From positions 1 through 64,000 of the forward strand of contig JAQSYI010000032.1 of assembly GCA_029256185.1 (NCBI GenBank): a stretch of 64,000 nucleotides of DNA, read 5' to 3'. The position numbers and the translations under genes were made by a program. Below the pieces are notes generated by a model. The model worked only from the letters and a program-made list of their open reading frames with translations. It was not told where the DNA came from and did no database searches. The DNA comes from Paenibacillaceae bacterium. Lineage in GTDB: Bacteria; Bacillota; Bacilli; Paenibacillales; NBRC-103111. The number at the start of each line of letters is the position of its first letter. Positions within the stretch are counted from its first letter, which is position 1. Positions 42,929 through 53,217 of this stretch are shown here, one piece after another.

Positions 42929-43086
42929 GGCGTGTCTGAAAATTCCGGGTGGAGCAGATTTATCCGAATTTTCGTTTCTGGCAAGGCACTTTTGTGCAGG
43001 CGTACCGGGGTACGTCAAGCAAAAGTAACGCAGCCAGGGGCGAAAAGGCGGGGAAAGATGCCCTCAAGCGGGTTTTCAGACACGCC
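42929..43086 (+). mobile_element. 158-bp MITE-like element (copy 1)
   Basis: Perfect 14-bp terminal inverted repeats GGCGTGTCTGAAAA (42929-42942) and TTTTCAGACACGCC (43073-43086) enclose non-coding DNA. A partial second copy lies at 1-95. Flanks are CTAG on the left and TTAA on the right: both fit the YTAR-type target of IS5-like elements but are not identical, so no clean duplication can be claimed. It sits between the M23 hydrolase gene and ctpB. No transposase for it is present in the window. Confidence 0.8.
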
Positions 43087-43127
43087 TTAACCAGAGTAAG
43101 GCAGCAGAGCTAGAAGGTGGTGTTTGC

Positions 43128-44582
43128 ATGGTGTTCCGGGGACGCACGGTTCTCACGTTCCTGTTGCTGGGCATGTTCGCCAGCAGTATCCTGACATTGA
43201 CAATAGTAGAGCCCGGCGGAGGATTGGCCGAGCGCAAATCAACGGCTGCGGCGGCTGTGAAGCCTGCTCCGGCAGGCGGCTTGTCCGCCGAAGACCTAAA
43301 TAAGCTGTCTACCACCTATGAATTGATCCAGTCCAAATATCTGGACGAGGTGGATCACGACAAGCTGATGAACGGAGCGATTCACGGCATGGTCGGTGCG
43401 CTGGAGGACCCGTTCACCAGTTATATGGATTCCCAAGAAGCCAAGCAGTTCGAGGATACCATCAATTCCTCCTTCCAGGGAATCGGCGCCGAGGTATCAT
43501 TAGAGAGCGGAAGAGTGACCATCGTCTCTCCCATCAAGGGCTCACCTGCCGAGAAATCAGGGCTGCGCGCCAATGATGTCATTCTTACGGTGAACGGAGA
43601 GACGCTGGACAGCCTCACTCTGACCCAGGCTGTGATGAAGATTCGCGGGCCCAAGGGCTCCCAGGCCAAGCTGGGCATTCTGAGAGGAACCGCCAGTGAA
43701 GCGATTGAGGTTATCGTAGTCCGTGATGATATTCCGGTAGAGACGGTTTTCGGCGAGATGGTGACCGATGCCATCGGCAAGATTGAAATCCGCCAGTTCT
43801 CCACCAATACAGCCGTCCGGTTCAAGGAGGAGCTGGATCATCTGAACGGCAAGGGCATGAAGTCGCTCATCATCGATGTCCGGAACAACCCGGGCGGACT
43901 GCTGCCGGTGGTGGTGGAGATCGCCGAGAACTTTACCCCCAAAGGCAAGACGGTCCTGCAGATTGAGGACCGCAACGGCAGGCGGGCTCCTACTCTGTCG
44001 GAGGCCAAGAAGGCACCCCAGCAGCTGCCGGTAGCTGTGCTGATCAACAAAGGCAGCGCCAGCGCTTCGGAGATACTGGCCGGCCTGTTCAAGGATACGG
44101 GCACCGGCAAGCTGGTAGGCGAGACCACCTTCGGCAAGGGAACGGTTCAGGTTACCTTTGAGGAAGAGATGGGAGACGGGAGCAATATCAAGATGACCAC
44201 TTACAAGTGGCTCACTCCCAATGGCACTTGGATTCATAAGAAAGGGATTGAACCGGATGTAGCGGTTGAGCAGCCGGCATTCTATCAGGTAATGCCCTTT
44301 AGCAAGAAGTTGACCCTCCAACCGGATATGAACAATGATGATGTAAAGAGTCTTCAGGTGATGCTGGAGGGATTGGGATATGATCCCGGGCGCACGGACG
44401 GCTACTTTGGAACCCAGACTGCCGAAGCGCTGAAAGCTTACCAGAAAGGCGGCAATTTCGCTCAAACAGCGGAAGCGGATGTAGCGCTCCAGGAGAAACT
44501 GGAGGCAGATGTGGTGGCCCGGATGAAGGATCCCAAGAATGACGGCCAGTTGAACGAAGCCATCAAACTGCTCTCCCGATAG
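43128..44582 (+). CDS. ctpB: CtpB-like S41 carboxy-terminal processing protease
   Basis: 484 aa. N-terminal signal anchor (about residues 7-27); PDZ domain (about 105-190, FQGIGAEVSLESGRVTIVSP, IKGSPAEKSGLRANDVILTV). S41 protease core contains IDVRNNPGGLLPVVVEIAEN; the catalytic Ser is in NKGSASASEILAGL (about 308) and Lys in GETTFGKGTVQVTF (about 333). A C-terminal peptidoglycan-binding domain (about 395-445, LQVMLEGLGYDPGRTDGYFG) follows. In B. subtilis, CtpB cleaves SpoIVFA to activate pro-sigma-K processing; the gene lies near minJ and uvrBA there too. GAAGGTGG precedes the start. Confidence 0.92.
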   Translation: MVFRGRTVLTFLLLGMFASSILTLTIVEPGGGLAERKSTAAAAVKPAPAGGLSAEDLNKLSTTYELIQSKYLDEVDHDKLMNGAIHGMVGALEDPFTSYMDSQEAKQFEDTINSSFQGIGAEVSLESGRVTIVSPIKGSPAEKSGLRANDVILTVNGETLDSLTLTQAVMKIRGPKGSQAKLGILRGTASEAIEVIVVRDDIPVETVFGEMVTDAIGKIEIRQFSTNTAVRFKEELDHLNGKGMKSLIIDVRNNPGGLLPVVVEIAENFTPKGKTVLQIEDRNGRRAPTLSEAKKAPQQLPVAVLINKGSASASEILAGLFKDTGTGKLVGETTFGKGTVQVTFEEEMGDGSNIKMTTYKWLTPNGTWIHKKGIEPDVAVEQPAFYQVMPFSKKLTLQPDMNNDDVKSLQVMLEGLGYDPGRTDGYFGTQTAEALKAYQKGGNFAQTAEADVALQEKLEADVVARMKDPKNDGQLNEAIKLLSR

Positions 44583-44882
44583 TGCTTCCGGATCATCTTC
44601 AGGAAGACGGCAGCAGGAAATAATTTGTCCGATTAGGTAAACGGAGGCATTCTTCATGCAGATGCAGGAATATCGCCGCGGCTTGTAGAATAATGAGAAG
44701 GTTGGGGGAGGACTCCAGTCTTCTCTTTTTTTAACGAAAATGCCGGATTGGGGCATCTTCATTCGGGGGCTCCCCCAAAAGTACCCGGATTTTGCTTCGA
44801 AGCATCCCGTCACTTTTGGGGGATTGTTTTTGCTATCGGATAAATGTTCTGACTCTGTTCTTCAAAGGAGCTGTTCTGTTCT
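44583..44882 (+). other. Gap between ctpB and the minJ-like gene, with two hairpins
   Basis: No gene. A terminator-like hairpin GAGAAG...CTTCTC followed by seven T ends ctpB (44695-44731). Downstream is a second structure with perfect 12-bp arms TCCCCCAAAAGT (44771-44782) and ACTTTTGGGGGA (44812-44823), enclosing palindrome GCTTCGAAGC and followed by TTGTTTTTG. It may be an attenuator or another terminator 60 nt ahead of the next gene. Confidence 0.6.
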
Positions 44883-46175
44883 ATGGATCTTGCCTTGGAC
44901 ATTTTGTCTGCCTGGGGGCAGGCGGCCTTGCGCTTGCTGCTCCATCCCTTCTATTATTTGGGTATTGTACTGATCCTGTTGCAATACAGGCGGCAAATCC
45001 AACTGGAACGGAAGCTGTTTCATTCCCGCATTCATCATCTGGCCAGTGAGGCATGGAGGTTGGTGCTGTGGGGACTGGCGGCCGGATCGGGCGTTTCCCT
45101 GGTGATGGCCTTCCTCGGTTCGGCGCTGACGGCAGAGGCTGTGCTCTTGTTATGGGCGGCGGCCGGAATCCTGATGCTGTTTCGGCTAAGATTTCTTTGC
45201 ATTGCTTACGCGGCAGGGGTATTGGGAACGGTTAAGGCTGTACTGGACTGGGTGCCTGCCGGTTCGGACTATGCCGCTGCCGGGTGGCTGTACAGGTGGA
45301 TGGAGCGTGTGGATGCCCCAGGACTGCTTGCATTAGCCGGAGTACTTCATCTGGCCGAAGCGATGCTGATCCGCTATCAGGGGTCCCGGACGGCAAGCCC
45401 CTTGTTTCTTGAGAGCAAACGGGGACGGATCATGGGCGGTTTTCAGATGTACGGTTTTTGGCCGCTGGCCATGTTCTTGATTGTTCCGGCGGCGGGGAGC
45501 GGCGGGATCGGGCTGCCCTGGGAGCCTTTGTTTGGCGCTGGCCTCGTATCCGGCGGCTGGACCGTGTTGGCGGTGCCGGCGGTGCTGGGTTTTACAGAGC
45601 AGACCTGGACGGAGCTTCCCCGGGTGAAAGCCAGACGCAGCTCCGGGCTCTTGATGGTATATGCGGTCGCAGTGGTGGGTTTGGCGCTGGCCGCCCATTG
45701 GGTGGCGCCGCTGTTAATTGCGGCCTCCGTTCTGACCATAATCCTGCATGAGGCTCTGATCTGGATCAGCAACTGGCAGGAAGCCAAGCGGCAGCCCATA
45801 TACGTTCACGAACCCCAAGGATTGAAGATTCTGGCGGTGCTGCCTGGAAGTCCTGCTGCGGCTCTGGGATTGGAGACGGGGGAGATTATCGAAAAGGTCA
45901 ATGGCATGAGGGTGCGTACCAAGGAGGAGCTGCATCTCGCGCTTCAGGCCAATCCGGCCTATTGCAAGCTGGAGTTGTTGAATCTGGACGGTCAGACCCG
46001 TTTTGCCGGACGGGCTGTCTTTTCGGGAGACCATCATCAGCTGGGTATTCTGCTCTGCCCCGATGACGATGCTAGGTATGTGGTGGAGCAACGGCGGGGC
46101 CGCGGGCTGCTGTCGGCGCTGTTCCAGAACCTGGGTGGCCTGCCCGGCAAGGCGGGGAGCGGCAAATCTGTATAA
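44883..46175 (+). CDS. MinJ-like polytopic membrane protein with C-terminal PDZ domain
   Basis: 430 aa. About eight hydrophobic segments between residues 15 and 300 (LLLHPFYYLGIVLILLQYRR, VLLLWAAAGILMLFRLRFLC, GGWTVLAVPAVLGF and others). A C-terminal PDZ domain (about 315-385) has LKILAVLPGSPAAALGLETG and EIIEKVNGMRVRTKEELHLA. The size, topology and position between ctpB and uvrBA match B. subtilis MinJ (YvjD), which links DivIVA to MinCD at poles and septa. Sequence divergence is large, so the name is inferred from architecture and synteny. Confidence 0.78.
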   Translation: MDLALDILSAWGQAALRLLLHPFYYLGIVLILLQYRRQIQLERKLFHSRIHHLASEAWRLVLWGLAAGSGVSLVMAFLGSALTAEAVLLLWAAAGILMLFRLRFLCIAYAAGVLGTVKAVLDWVPAGSDYAAAGWLYRWMERVDAPGLLALAGVLHLAEAMLIRYQGSRTASPLFLESKRGRIMGGFQMYGFWPLAMFLIVPAAGSGGIGLPWEPLFGAGLVSGGWTVLAVPAVLGFTEQTWTELPRVKARRSSGLLMVYAVAVVGLALAAHWVAPLLIAASVLTIILHEALIWISNWQEAKRQPIYVHEPQGLKILAVLPGSPAAALGLETGEIIEKVNGMRVRTKEELHLALQANPAYCKLELLNLDGQTRFAGRAVFSGDHHQLGILLCPDDDARYVVEQRRGRGLLSALFQNLGGLPGKAGSGKSV

Positions 46176-46211
46176 CGGCTTCATGCCCTTTTGGCAGCAT
46201 AAGCACCAATA

Positions 46212-46244
46212 AAGCCAGCCTAAGCATCCGCTTAAGACTGGCTT
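46212..46244 (+). terminator. Bidirectional terminator between minJ-like and motB
   Basis: AAGCCAG/CTGGCTT outer stem with CTAAGC/GCTTAAG inner stem, between convergent genes. Confidence 0.7.
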
Positions 46245-46272
46245 CGTATTTGTATTTGCCGGGTGGCGCCCG

Positions 46273-47073
46273 CTATTCCGCTTTAATAGGCTCGCGGAGC
46301 ACGACGATTTCTACGCGGCGGTTCTTGGCGCGGTTGTCCTCGGAATCATTCGGTGCAACCGGCATGGTATCCGCGTAAGCGGAGGAGACAAACATTTTAT
46401 CCCACATGCCCTCGGTATTGAGAAAATGCCTCAGCACCGAAAGGGAGCGGGCTTGGGATAAGCCCCAGTTATCCTTGTAGAAAGAGCCGGTCTGCAAAGG
46501 AAGGTCATCTGTATGGCCTTCTATGCTGACCTTGGTATTGAGTGATTTGAACAGGGAGGCAAGCTTGTCCAGAATGGGCAGAGAAGCGGATTTGAGATCC
46601 GCCTTGCCCAAATCAAACAGAATCAGATCGTTCAGCTTGATGACTACACCCCGTTGTCCGTCATGGGCCGCTACCTGGGCCTGCAGGTTGTTCTCGCTGA
46701 TGTATTGGTTGACCTTGGCCAGGAGATCCTGAAGATCTTGCTCCCGCATCAGCTTCTCCCGCTCTGCATCAGCTACGGCGGAGGATGACGCAGGAGTCGG
46801 GGTTGGCGCCGCAGTCTGTTGGTTTACGGCTTGCCCGTTCAGTTCACTGAGCGATCCCTGGTACTTCTGCAGATAGGAGTCGCCGCTGGCGAATTGCAGA
46901 TGCAAAGACTGGGCGAGGCTGGCATACTTTTGGGTGTCCACCTTGCTCATGGCATACATGATGACAAAAAATATAAGCAACAGAGTGATTAAGTCGGAAT
47001 AAGTGATGAGCCAGCGTTCGTTATTTTCGTGAGATTCCTGCTTCTTCCTACCTCTCCTTCTCACGTTCTGCAC
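46273..47073 (-). CDS. motB: MotB-like flagellar stator protein
   Basis: 266 aa, GTG start. A single transmembrane helix near the N-terminus holds the ion-binding Asp (ERWLITYSDLITLLLIFFVI, Asp about residue 27). A Gln/Ala-rich linker leads to the OmpA-like peptidoglycan-binding domain (about 150-260; VSIEGHTDDLPL, LSQARSLSVLRHFLNTEG, AKNRRVEIVVL). With MotA it forms the torque-generating stator anchored to the wall. Overlaps motA by 26 nt. Whether it is H+-driven (MotAB) or Na+-driven (MotPS-like) cannot be settled by eye. Confidence 0.92.
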   Translation of the reverse strand: MQNVRRRGRKKQESHENNERWLITYSDLITLLLIFFVIMYAMSKVDTQKYASLAQSLHLQFASGDSYLQKYQGSLSELNGQAVNQQTAAPTPTPASSSAVADAEREKLMREQDLQDLLAKVNQYISENNLQAQVAAHDGQRGVVIKLNDLILFDLGKADLKSASLPILDKLASLFKSLNTKVSIEGHTDDLPLQTGSFYKDNWGLSQARSLSVLRHFLNTEGMWDKMFVSSAYADTMPVAPNDSEDNRAKNRRVEIVVLREPIKAE

Positions 47074-47842
47074 CTGCCTCTCCTTTTCCCTTCCGGATAT
47101 TGTGATGCAGGAAGGATGCTAGCTTCTTGCGGATCAGCTGCGGGTTCTCACCGGCTTGAAGGGCCAGGATTCCCTCCAGCATCAGCTCCATCTCGGCGAT
47201 CTGCTCCTTGCTGCGCACCTTGATCTTGGTGGCAATGGGCAAATAAATCACATTGGCGCTGAATACCCCGTACAACGTGGCAGTGAACGCAACGGCAATG
47301 GCCGGGGCCAGGGAATCCGGGTCTGTCAGATTGCCCAGTACATGGATCAGACCAAGCACAGTGCCGATGATCCCCATGGTCGGGGCATAGCCGCCGGCGG
47401 CTTCGAAGATCTTGGCGTATTCCTCATGCTGGTTCTCCAGCGCGTCCATCTCCAACTCCAGAATCTGGCGGGTCAGCTCCGGATCGGTGCCGTCCACGAC
47501 CATCTGCAGACCTTCATGCAAGAACGGATCCTGAGCCTCCATCGCCCGCTGCTCCAGCGCAAGCACCCCTTCCCGGCGGGCAATCGTGGCCATCTCGATG
47601 ATTTCGTCGATCACCTTATTCGGATTGCGCTTGCGTTCACGGAAGGCCATGTTAAGAGCACTGCCTGTTCCCTTCAACTGGGAGCCGGGAAAGCTGACAA
47701 TGACGGCGCCGATGGTTCCCCCAAAAACAATAAGCAATGCGCTGGGAATGACCAGGGCATCTATATGACCTCCATCCATCATATAGCCGCCGATTAACCC
47801 GGCAAAACCGATAATAAGCCCAATTATAGTTGTAATATCCAC
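47048..47842 (-). CDS. motA: MotA-like flagellar stator protein
   Basis: 264 aa from GTG 47842 (MDITTIIGLIIGF), after AAGGTGGG. Four transmembrane helices (about 3-20, 30-50, 150-170, 180-205) and the conserved cytoplasmic loop with RRxGxLALE-like REGVLALEQRAMEAQDPFLH. The motif APTMGIIGTVLGLIHVLGNL before TM3 is diagnostic. MotA channels ions with MotB and drives FliG. This stator operon is inserted between minJ-like and uvrB, away from the main flagellar block. Confidence 0.93.
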   Translation of the reverse strand: MDITTIIGLIIGFAGLIGGYMMDGGHIDALVIPSALLIVFGGTIGAVIVSFPGSQLKGTGSALNMAFRERKRNPNKVIDEIIEMATIARREGVLALEQRAMEAQDPFLHEGLQMVVDGTDPELTRQILELEMDALENQHEEYAKIFEAAGGYAPTMGIIGTVLGLIHVLGNLTDPDSLAPAIAVAFTATLYGVFSANVIYLPIATKIKVRSKEQIAEMELMLEGILALQAGENPQLIRKKLASFLHHNIRKGKGEAGAEREKER

Positions 47843-47913
47843 ACCATTTCCCACCTTTGTTGAAGTATAGTAAAATTTTTGCATATGTAAGAAAAATAAG
47901 CAGCCCCAATTGT

Positions 47914-47962
47914 TTGCATCGGGTAGTAAAAGCGAGTATAATGGACGGGAACAGGCATTCCC
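47914..47962 (+). promoter_or_regulatory. uvrB promoter with LexA-like palindrome
   Basis: TTGCAT (47914-47919), 17-nt spacer, TATAAT (47937-47942). Directly downstream, over the expected start site, lies GGGAACAGGCATTCCC (47947-47962). This resembles the Gram-positive LexA box CGAAC-N4-GTTCG with symmetric differences in the outer bases. Confidence 0.6.
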
Positions 47963-48062
47963 ATTTCACAAATTTTGTAACTTTGTCAGTTTTTATATCG
48001 GATAGTGTCGCAGAAAAGTTTAGAGAAATCGCATTCGAGAGGTTCTCGGCTACGAGGGTGAT

Positions 48063-50063
48063 ATGATGAGCGATACAGGAATCAGCGGGAGGAAGTTCCA
48101 ACTGGTGTCGGATTTCTCTCCGCAGGGAGACCAGCCGCAGGCCATTGCGCAGTTGGTCCAAACCATACAGTCAGGCGCCAAATACCAGACGCTGCTTGGG
48201 GCGACGGGCACAGGCAAGACCTTTACCGCCGCTCAGGTGATAGCCCAGCTGAACCGGCCCACTCTGGTTATTGCGCACAACAAGACGCTGGCAGCGCAAT
48301 TATGCAGTGAGTTCAAGGAATTTTTTCCGAACAATGCGGTGGAATATTTCGTCAGCTATTATGACTACTACCAGCCGGAAGCGTATATTCCTTCTTCGGA
48401 TACGTACATCGAGAAGGACTCCAGCATCAACGATGAGATCGACAAGCTGCGCCACTCGGCAACCAGCGCGTTGTTTGAACGGCGGGATGTCATTATCGTA
48501 GCCAGCGTATCCTGCATCTTCGGTCTCGGGTCGCCTCAGGAATACAAGGACCTGCGCCTGTCCCTGCGGGTGGGTGCGGAGCGTCCCCGCAACGAGATCC
48601 TGCACAAGCTGGTGGATATTCAATATCAGCGCAATGATCTGAATTTCATCCGCGGCACTTTCCGGGTGCGCGGGGATGTCATTGAGATTTTCCCGGCCTC
48701 CCAGGGTGAGCATGCCGTGAGGGTGGAGCTCTTCGGTGACGAGATTGAGCGGATAACGGAGATTGACGTACTGACGGGTGAGATTCTTGGGACGCGTGAG
48801 CATGTTATGATCCCGCCTGCCTCTCACTTTGTCACCCATGAGGAGACCTTGCGCAGAGCCGTTGTCAACATTGAGATCGAACTGGAGGAGCGGCTGGCCG
48901 AGTTGCGCGCCGACGGCAAGCTGCTGGAGGCCCAGCGTCTGGAGCAGCGGACCCGCTACGATATTGAGATGATGATGGAGATGGGCTACTGCTCGGGCAT
49001 CGAGAACTATTCCGGCCCTCTGACCTTCCGCAAGCGGGGGGAAACACCTTATACCCTTTTGGATTATTTTCCTGATGATATGTTATTTGTTATAGATGAA
49101 TCCCATGTTACGCTGCCCCAGATCCGGGGGATGTACAACGGAGACCGGGCCCGCAAGGAAATGCTGGTAGGACACGGCTTCCGTCTGCCGTCGGCGCTGG
49201 ACAACCGGCCTTTGCGGTTTGAGGAATTTGATAATAAGGTGACGCAGAGCTTGTTCATCTCGGCAACGCCGGGACCGTTCGAATTGGAGCATTGCCCGGT
49301 AATGGTCGAACAGATCATCCGTCCTACGGGTCTGCTGGACCCGGTTATCGAGGTTCGTCCCACCAAGGGGCAGATAGATGATCTTATATCGGAGATCAAT
49401 GACCGGATCGCCAAGGACGAGCGGGTGCTTGTCACCACACTGACCAAGAAGATGGCGGAGGATCTGACCGATTATCTCAAGGAAGTGGGAATCAAGGTCC
49501 GCTATCTTCACTCCGATATCAAGACCTTCGAGCGGATGCAGATTCTGCGTGAGCTGCGGCTCGGCACCTTCCACGTGCTGGTGGGAATTAACCTGCTCCG
49601 GGAGGGGCTTGATCTGCCGGAGGTGTCGCTTGTCACCATCCTGGATGCGGATAAGGAAGGCTTCCTGCGTGCGGAACGCTCGCTGATCCAGACCATAGGC
49701 CGGGCGGCGCGGAATTCCGGAGGCAAGGTCATCATGTACGCCGATAAGATGACGGATTCCATGGGGAAGGCCATCCATGAGACGGAGCGCCGCAGAAGGA
49801 TCCAGGAGGAGCATAACAAGAAGAACGGCATCACGCCCCAGACGATCCAGAAGCGGGTGCGGGATGTAATCGAGGCGACCAAGGCCGCTGAATCCAAGGC
49901 GGAATATCTGACGGATGTCAAGGGCTCCAAGATGACGAAGAAGGACCGGATGAATCTGATTGAGCGCCTGGAGAAGGAAATGAAGGAAGCGGCCCGCAGC
50001 CTGCAGTTTGAGAAGGCGGCGCAGTTGCGTGATGCGGTGCTGGAGCTGAAGGCGCAGGATTAG
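48063..50063 (+). CDS. uvrB: UvrB excision nuclease subunit
   Basis: 666 aa. Helicase-like damage-verification protein of nucleotide excision repair. Walker [21 protein letters not shown] (about 40-59), the beta-hairpin region [20 protein letters not shown] (about 94-113), Walker [14 protein letters not shown], motif [22 protein letters not shown] and the C-terminal UVR domain (about 628-663) that contacts UvrC. Forms an operon with uvrA, 34 nt apart; probably SOS-induced. Confidence 0.98.
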   Translation: MMSDTGISGRKFQLVSDFSPQGDQPQAIAQLVQTIQSGAKYQTLLGATGTGKTFTAAQVIAQLNRPTLVIAHNKTLAAQLCSEFKEFFPNNAVEYFVSYYDYYQPEAYIPSSDTYIEKDSSINDEIDKLRHSATSALFERRDVIIVASVSCIFGLGSPQEYKDLRLSLRVGAERPRNEILHKLVDIQYQRNDLNFIRGTFRVRGDVIEIFPASQGEHAVRVELFGDEIERITEIDVLTGEILGTREHVMIPPASHFVTHEETLRRAVVNIEIELEERLAELRADGKLLEAQRLEQRTRYDIEMMMEMGYCSGIENYSGPLTFRKRGETPYTLLDYFPDDMLFVIDESHVTLPQIRGMYNGDRARKEMLVGHGFRLPSALDNRPLRFEEFDNKVTQSLFISATPGPFELEHCPVMVEQIIRPTGLLDPVIEVRPTKGQIDDLISEINDRIAKDERVLVTTLTKKMAEDLTDYLKEVGIKVRYLHSDIKTFERMQILRELRLGTFHVLVGINLLREGLDLPEVSLVTILDADKEGFLRAERSLIQTIGRAARNSGGKVIMYADKMTDSMGKAIHETERRRRIQEEHNKKNGITPQTIQKRVRDVIEATKAAESKAEYLTDVKGSKMTKKDRMNLIERLEKEMKEAARSLQFEKAAQLRDAVLELKAQD

Positions 50064-50097
50064 ACCGGATAAATGTTGGGTTACAGAAAGGTGGAGC

Positions 50098-53013
50098 ATG
50101 AAGGTGGCAAGCGAATCGATTATAGTCAAAGGTGCCCGCGCCCATAACCTGAAGAATATCGATGTGACGATCCCCCGGGACCGCTTCGTCGTTTTGACAG
50201 GTCTTAGCGGATCGGGCAAGTCCTCTTTAGCTTTTGATACCATCTATGCAGAAGGACAGAGGCGTTATGTGGAGTCACTCTCCGCTTACGCCCGGCAGTT
50301 TCTTGGTCAGATGGACAAGCCGGATGTGGATTCCATAGAGGGGCTGTCCCCTGCGATCTCCATTGATCAGAAGACGACCAGCCGCAATCCCCGTTCCACA
50401 GTGGGGACGGTAACCGAAATTTATGATTATCTGCGGCTGTTGTTTGCGAGGATTGGCCGGCCCCACTGTCCGGAGCATGGTATCGAAATCACCTCTCAGA
50501 CCGTGGAGCAGATGGTGGACCGGATTATGGAATATCCGGAGCGCACCAAGCTGCAGATATTGGCCCCGATTGTTTCCGGCCGCAAGGGCGAGCATTCCAA
50601 GCTGCTGACTGATATCCAGAAGCAGGGCTTCGTCAGGGTGCGGGTGAACGGGGAGCTCCGGGAGCTGTCTGAGTCCATCGAACTGGAGAAGAACAAGAAG
50701 CACAGCATTGAGGTGGTAGTAGACCGGATCATCGTCAAGGATGATGTGCAGGCCCGTCTGGCGGATTCACTGGAGACGGCGTTGAAGCTGGGAGAAGGCA
50801 AGGTGCTTGTTGACGTGATGGAGCATGAAGAACTCCTGTTCAGTCAGAATCTTGCCTGCCCCGAATGCGGCTTCAGCATTGACGAGCTGTCTCCGCGGAT
50901 GTTCTCCTTCAACAGCCCTTTCGGGGCTTGTCCCGAATGCGACGGTTTGGGAATCAAGATGATCGTGGATCCGGATCTGCTGGTTGCCAAGCCGGAGCTG
51001 ACCATTGAAGAAGGGGCATTCTCTGCCTGGGCGGGAAGCACCTCCAACTACTATCCCCAGTTCCTTGCTTCCGCCTGCCGCCATTATAGCATTCCCATGA
51101 ACGTGCCGGTGAGCCAGTTGACGGCAGACCAGATGAAGATTATCATGTACGGCACCAACGGGGAGCGGATCCGCTTCAGCTATGAGAATGACTTCGGACA
51201 GAAGAAGGAGGCGCTGGTGCCCTTTGAGGGAATCGTGCGCAATCTGGAGCGTCGTTACCGGGATACGGCCTCCGAGGGAATCCGTGAGTTTATTGAACAA
51301 TTCATGGGCTCCAAGCCCTGCGGCAAGTGCAAGGGACACCGCCTGAAGCCGGAAACGCTGGCCGTGACCATTGCCGACAAGAATATCGCCTATGTGACGG
51401 CCTTATCCATTGGCGATGCCAGCGGATTCTTCGACAGCTTGAAGCTGACGGAGAAGGAGCAGACCATCGCTCACCTGATCCTGAGGGAAGTGAAGGCGCG
51501 GTTGGGCTTCCTCGTCAATGTGGGTCTGGATTATCTGTCCATGTCACGGGCTGCCGGTTCACTCTCGGGTGGGGAGGCCCAGCGGATCAGACTGGCCACG
51601 CAGATTGGCTCCAGCCTGATGGGGGTTCTCTACATCTTGGACGAGCCCAGTATCGGACTGCATCAGCGGGATAACGAACGGCTGATCCAGACGCTGCTGC
51701 ATATGCGGGACTTGGGCAACACGCTGATCGTGGTGGAGCATGATGAGGATACCATGCTGGCCTGCGATTATATCATCGATATCGGTCCCGGGGCGGGAAT
51801 TCACGGCGGCCAGGTGGTAGCGAAGGGAACGCCTCAGGAAGTGATGGACAATCCCGATTCCCTGACCGGCCAATATCTGAGCGGCCGGAAGTTCATTCCG
51901 GTGCCCATCGAGCGGCGCAAGCCCAATGGCAAGTGGCTGGAGATCAAGGGAGCCAAGGAAAATAATCTGAAGAATGTAAATGTGAAGATACCTCTGGGTG
52001 TTTTCAGCTGCGTAACAGGCGTGTCAGGCAGCGGCAAGTCTACGCTGATCAACGAAATCCTCTATAAGACGCTGGCCCGGGACCTGAACGGCGCCAAAAC
52101 CCGTCCCGGCGAATACAAGTCCATCACCGGTCTGGAGCATATGGAGAAGGTAATCGATATCGACCAGTCTCCGATCGGGCGGACACCCCGCTCCAATCCG
52201 GCTACCTATACCGGTGTATTCGATGATATTCGGGATGTGTACTCTTCTACCTCCGAGGCGAAGATTCGCGGCTACAAGAAGGGCCGGTTCAGCTTCAACG
52301 TGAAGGGCGGCCGCTGCGAGGCATGCCGCGGGGACGGAATTATCAAGATTGAGATGCACTTCCTGCCGGATGTATACGTCCCCTGTGAAGTATGCAAGGG
52401 GCAGCGCTACAACAGGGAGACGCTGGAGATCAAGTACAAGGGCAAGAGCATTGCCGAATTGCTGGAGATGACACTTGAGGATTCATGTGAATTCTTCAAG
52501 AATATCCCGCGGATTCACCGGAAGCTCCAGACGCTGCTTGACGTTGGGCTGGGCTACATGAAGCTGGGGCAGCCGGCTACTACCTTGTCCGGGGGCGAGG
52601 CCCAGCGGGTGAAGCTGGCGGCGGAACTCTACCGCCGCAGCACCGGTAAAGCGATCTACATTCTGGATGAGCCTACCACCGGTCTGCACATTGACGATAT
52701 CGACCGCCTGCTCATGGTGCTGCATCGTCTTGTTGACAACGGAGATACCGTATTGGTGATCGAGCATAATCTGGATGTGATCAAAACGGCGGATTATCTG
52801 ATTGATCTAGGCCCGGAAGGGGGCAACCGGGGCGGTACCATTGTAGCCACGGGAACGCCGGAGGATATCGCAGCCGCCAAAGGTTCGTATACCGGCTCTT
52901 TCCTGAAGCCGATTCTCGAGCGGGATGTGGCGCGGACCAGGGCACAGATCAGCGCTTCTCCGGAGGAGCAGGCAGCCGATGGGACCGAAGAAGAAGAAAA
53001 GCCTGCTGTGTAG
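50098..53013 (+). CDS. uvrA: UvrA excision nuclease subunit
   Basis: 971 aa. Tandem ABC ATPase: Walker [21 protein letters not shown] (about 34-53) and [15 protein letters not shown] (about 641-655), signatures [20 protein letters not shown] and [20 protein letters not shown]. Zinc modules CPECG...CPEC (about 260-283) and CEAC...CEVC (about 740-766). Loads UvrB onto damaged DNA. Ends with an acidic tail. GAAAGGTGGAG precedes the ATG. Confidence 0.98.
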   Translation: MKVASESIIVKGARAHNLKNIDVTIPRDRFVVLTGLSGSGKSSLAFDTIYAEGQRRYVESLSAYARQFLGQMDKPDVDSIEGLSPAISIDQKTTSRNPRSTVGTVTEIYDYLRLLFARIGRPHCPEHGIEITSQTVEQMVDRIMEYPERTKLQILAPIVSGRKGEHSKLLTDIQKQGFVRVRVNGELRELSESIELEKNKKHSIEVVVDRIIVKDDVQARLADSLETALKLGEGKVLVDVMEHEELLFSQNLACPECGFSIDELSPRMFSFNSPFGACPECDGLGIKMIVDPDLLVAKPELTIEEGAFSAWAGSTSNYYPQFLASACRHYSIPMNVPVSQLTADQMKIIMYGTNGERIRFSYENDFGQKKEALVPFEGIVRNLERRYRDTASEGIREFIEQFMGSKPCGKCKGHRLKPETLAVTIADKNIAYVTALSIGDASGFFDSLKLTEKEQTIAHLILREVKARLGFLVNVGLDYLSMSRAAGSLSGGEAQRIRLATQIGSSLMGVLYILDEPSIGLHQRDNERLIQTLLHMRDLGNTLIVVEHDEDTMLACDYIIDIGPGAGIHGGQVVAKGTPQEVMDNPDSLTGQYLSGRKFIPVPIERRKPNGKWLEIKGAKENNLKNVNVKIPLGVFSCVTGVSGSGKSTLINEILYKTLARDLNGAKTRPGEYKSITGLEHMEKVIDIDQSPIGRTPRSNPATYTGVFDDIRDVYSSTSEAKIRGYKKGRFSFNVKGGRCEACRGDGIIKIEMHFLPDVYVPCEVCKGQRYNRETLEIKYKGKSIAELLEMTLEDSCEFFKNIPRIHRKLQTLLDVGLGYMKLGQPATTLSGGEAQRVKLAAELYRRSTGKAIYILDEPTTGLHIDDIDRLLMVLHRLVDNGDTVLVIEHNLDVIKTADYLIDLGPEGGNRGGTIVATGTPEDIAAAKGSYTGSFLKPILERDVARTRAQISASPEEQAADGTEEEEKPAV

Positions 53014-53039
53014 CAACGGCAGGAGGAGATTGGAGTTAT

Positions 53040-53072
53040 AGGCTGTCCGGGAGCTTCAGCACCCGGATGGCT
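53040..53072 (+). terminator. Terminator of uvrBA
   Basis: Stem AGGCTGTCCGGG with CCCGGATGGCTT (one or two G-U), then TATTTTTTT. Confidence 0.85.
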
Positions 53073-53217
53073 TTATTTTTTTGCCGGATGGGATCCAATC
53101 GGGAGCAAGAAAGCCTATTCTTGATATTTGTATTACTTTTCTCCGGAAGCGTAACTTTGGGAGGGATTGGAGCGTTTAACAAAGGTGAGGTTAATCAAGG
53201 AAGGAAGCGTTCATTCC

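Noticed and set aside
42929-43086. Target-site duplication of the MITE
   Set aside because: Left flank CTAG and right flank TTAA are both of YTAR type but differ, so a duplication cannot be claimed.
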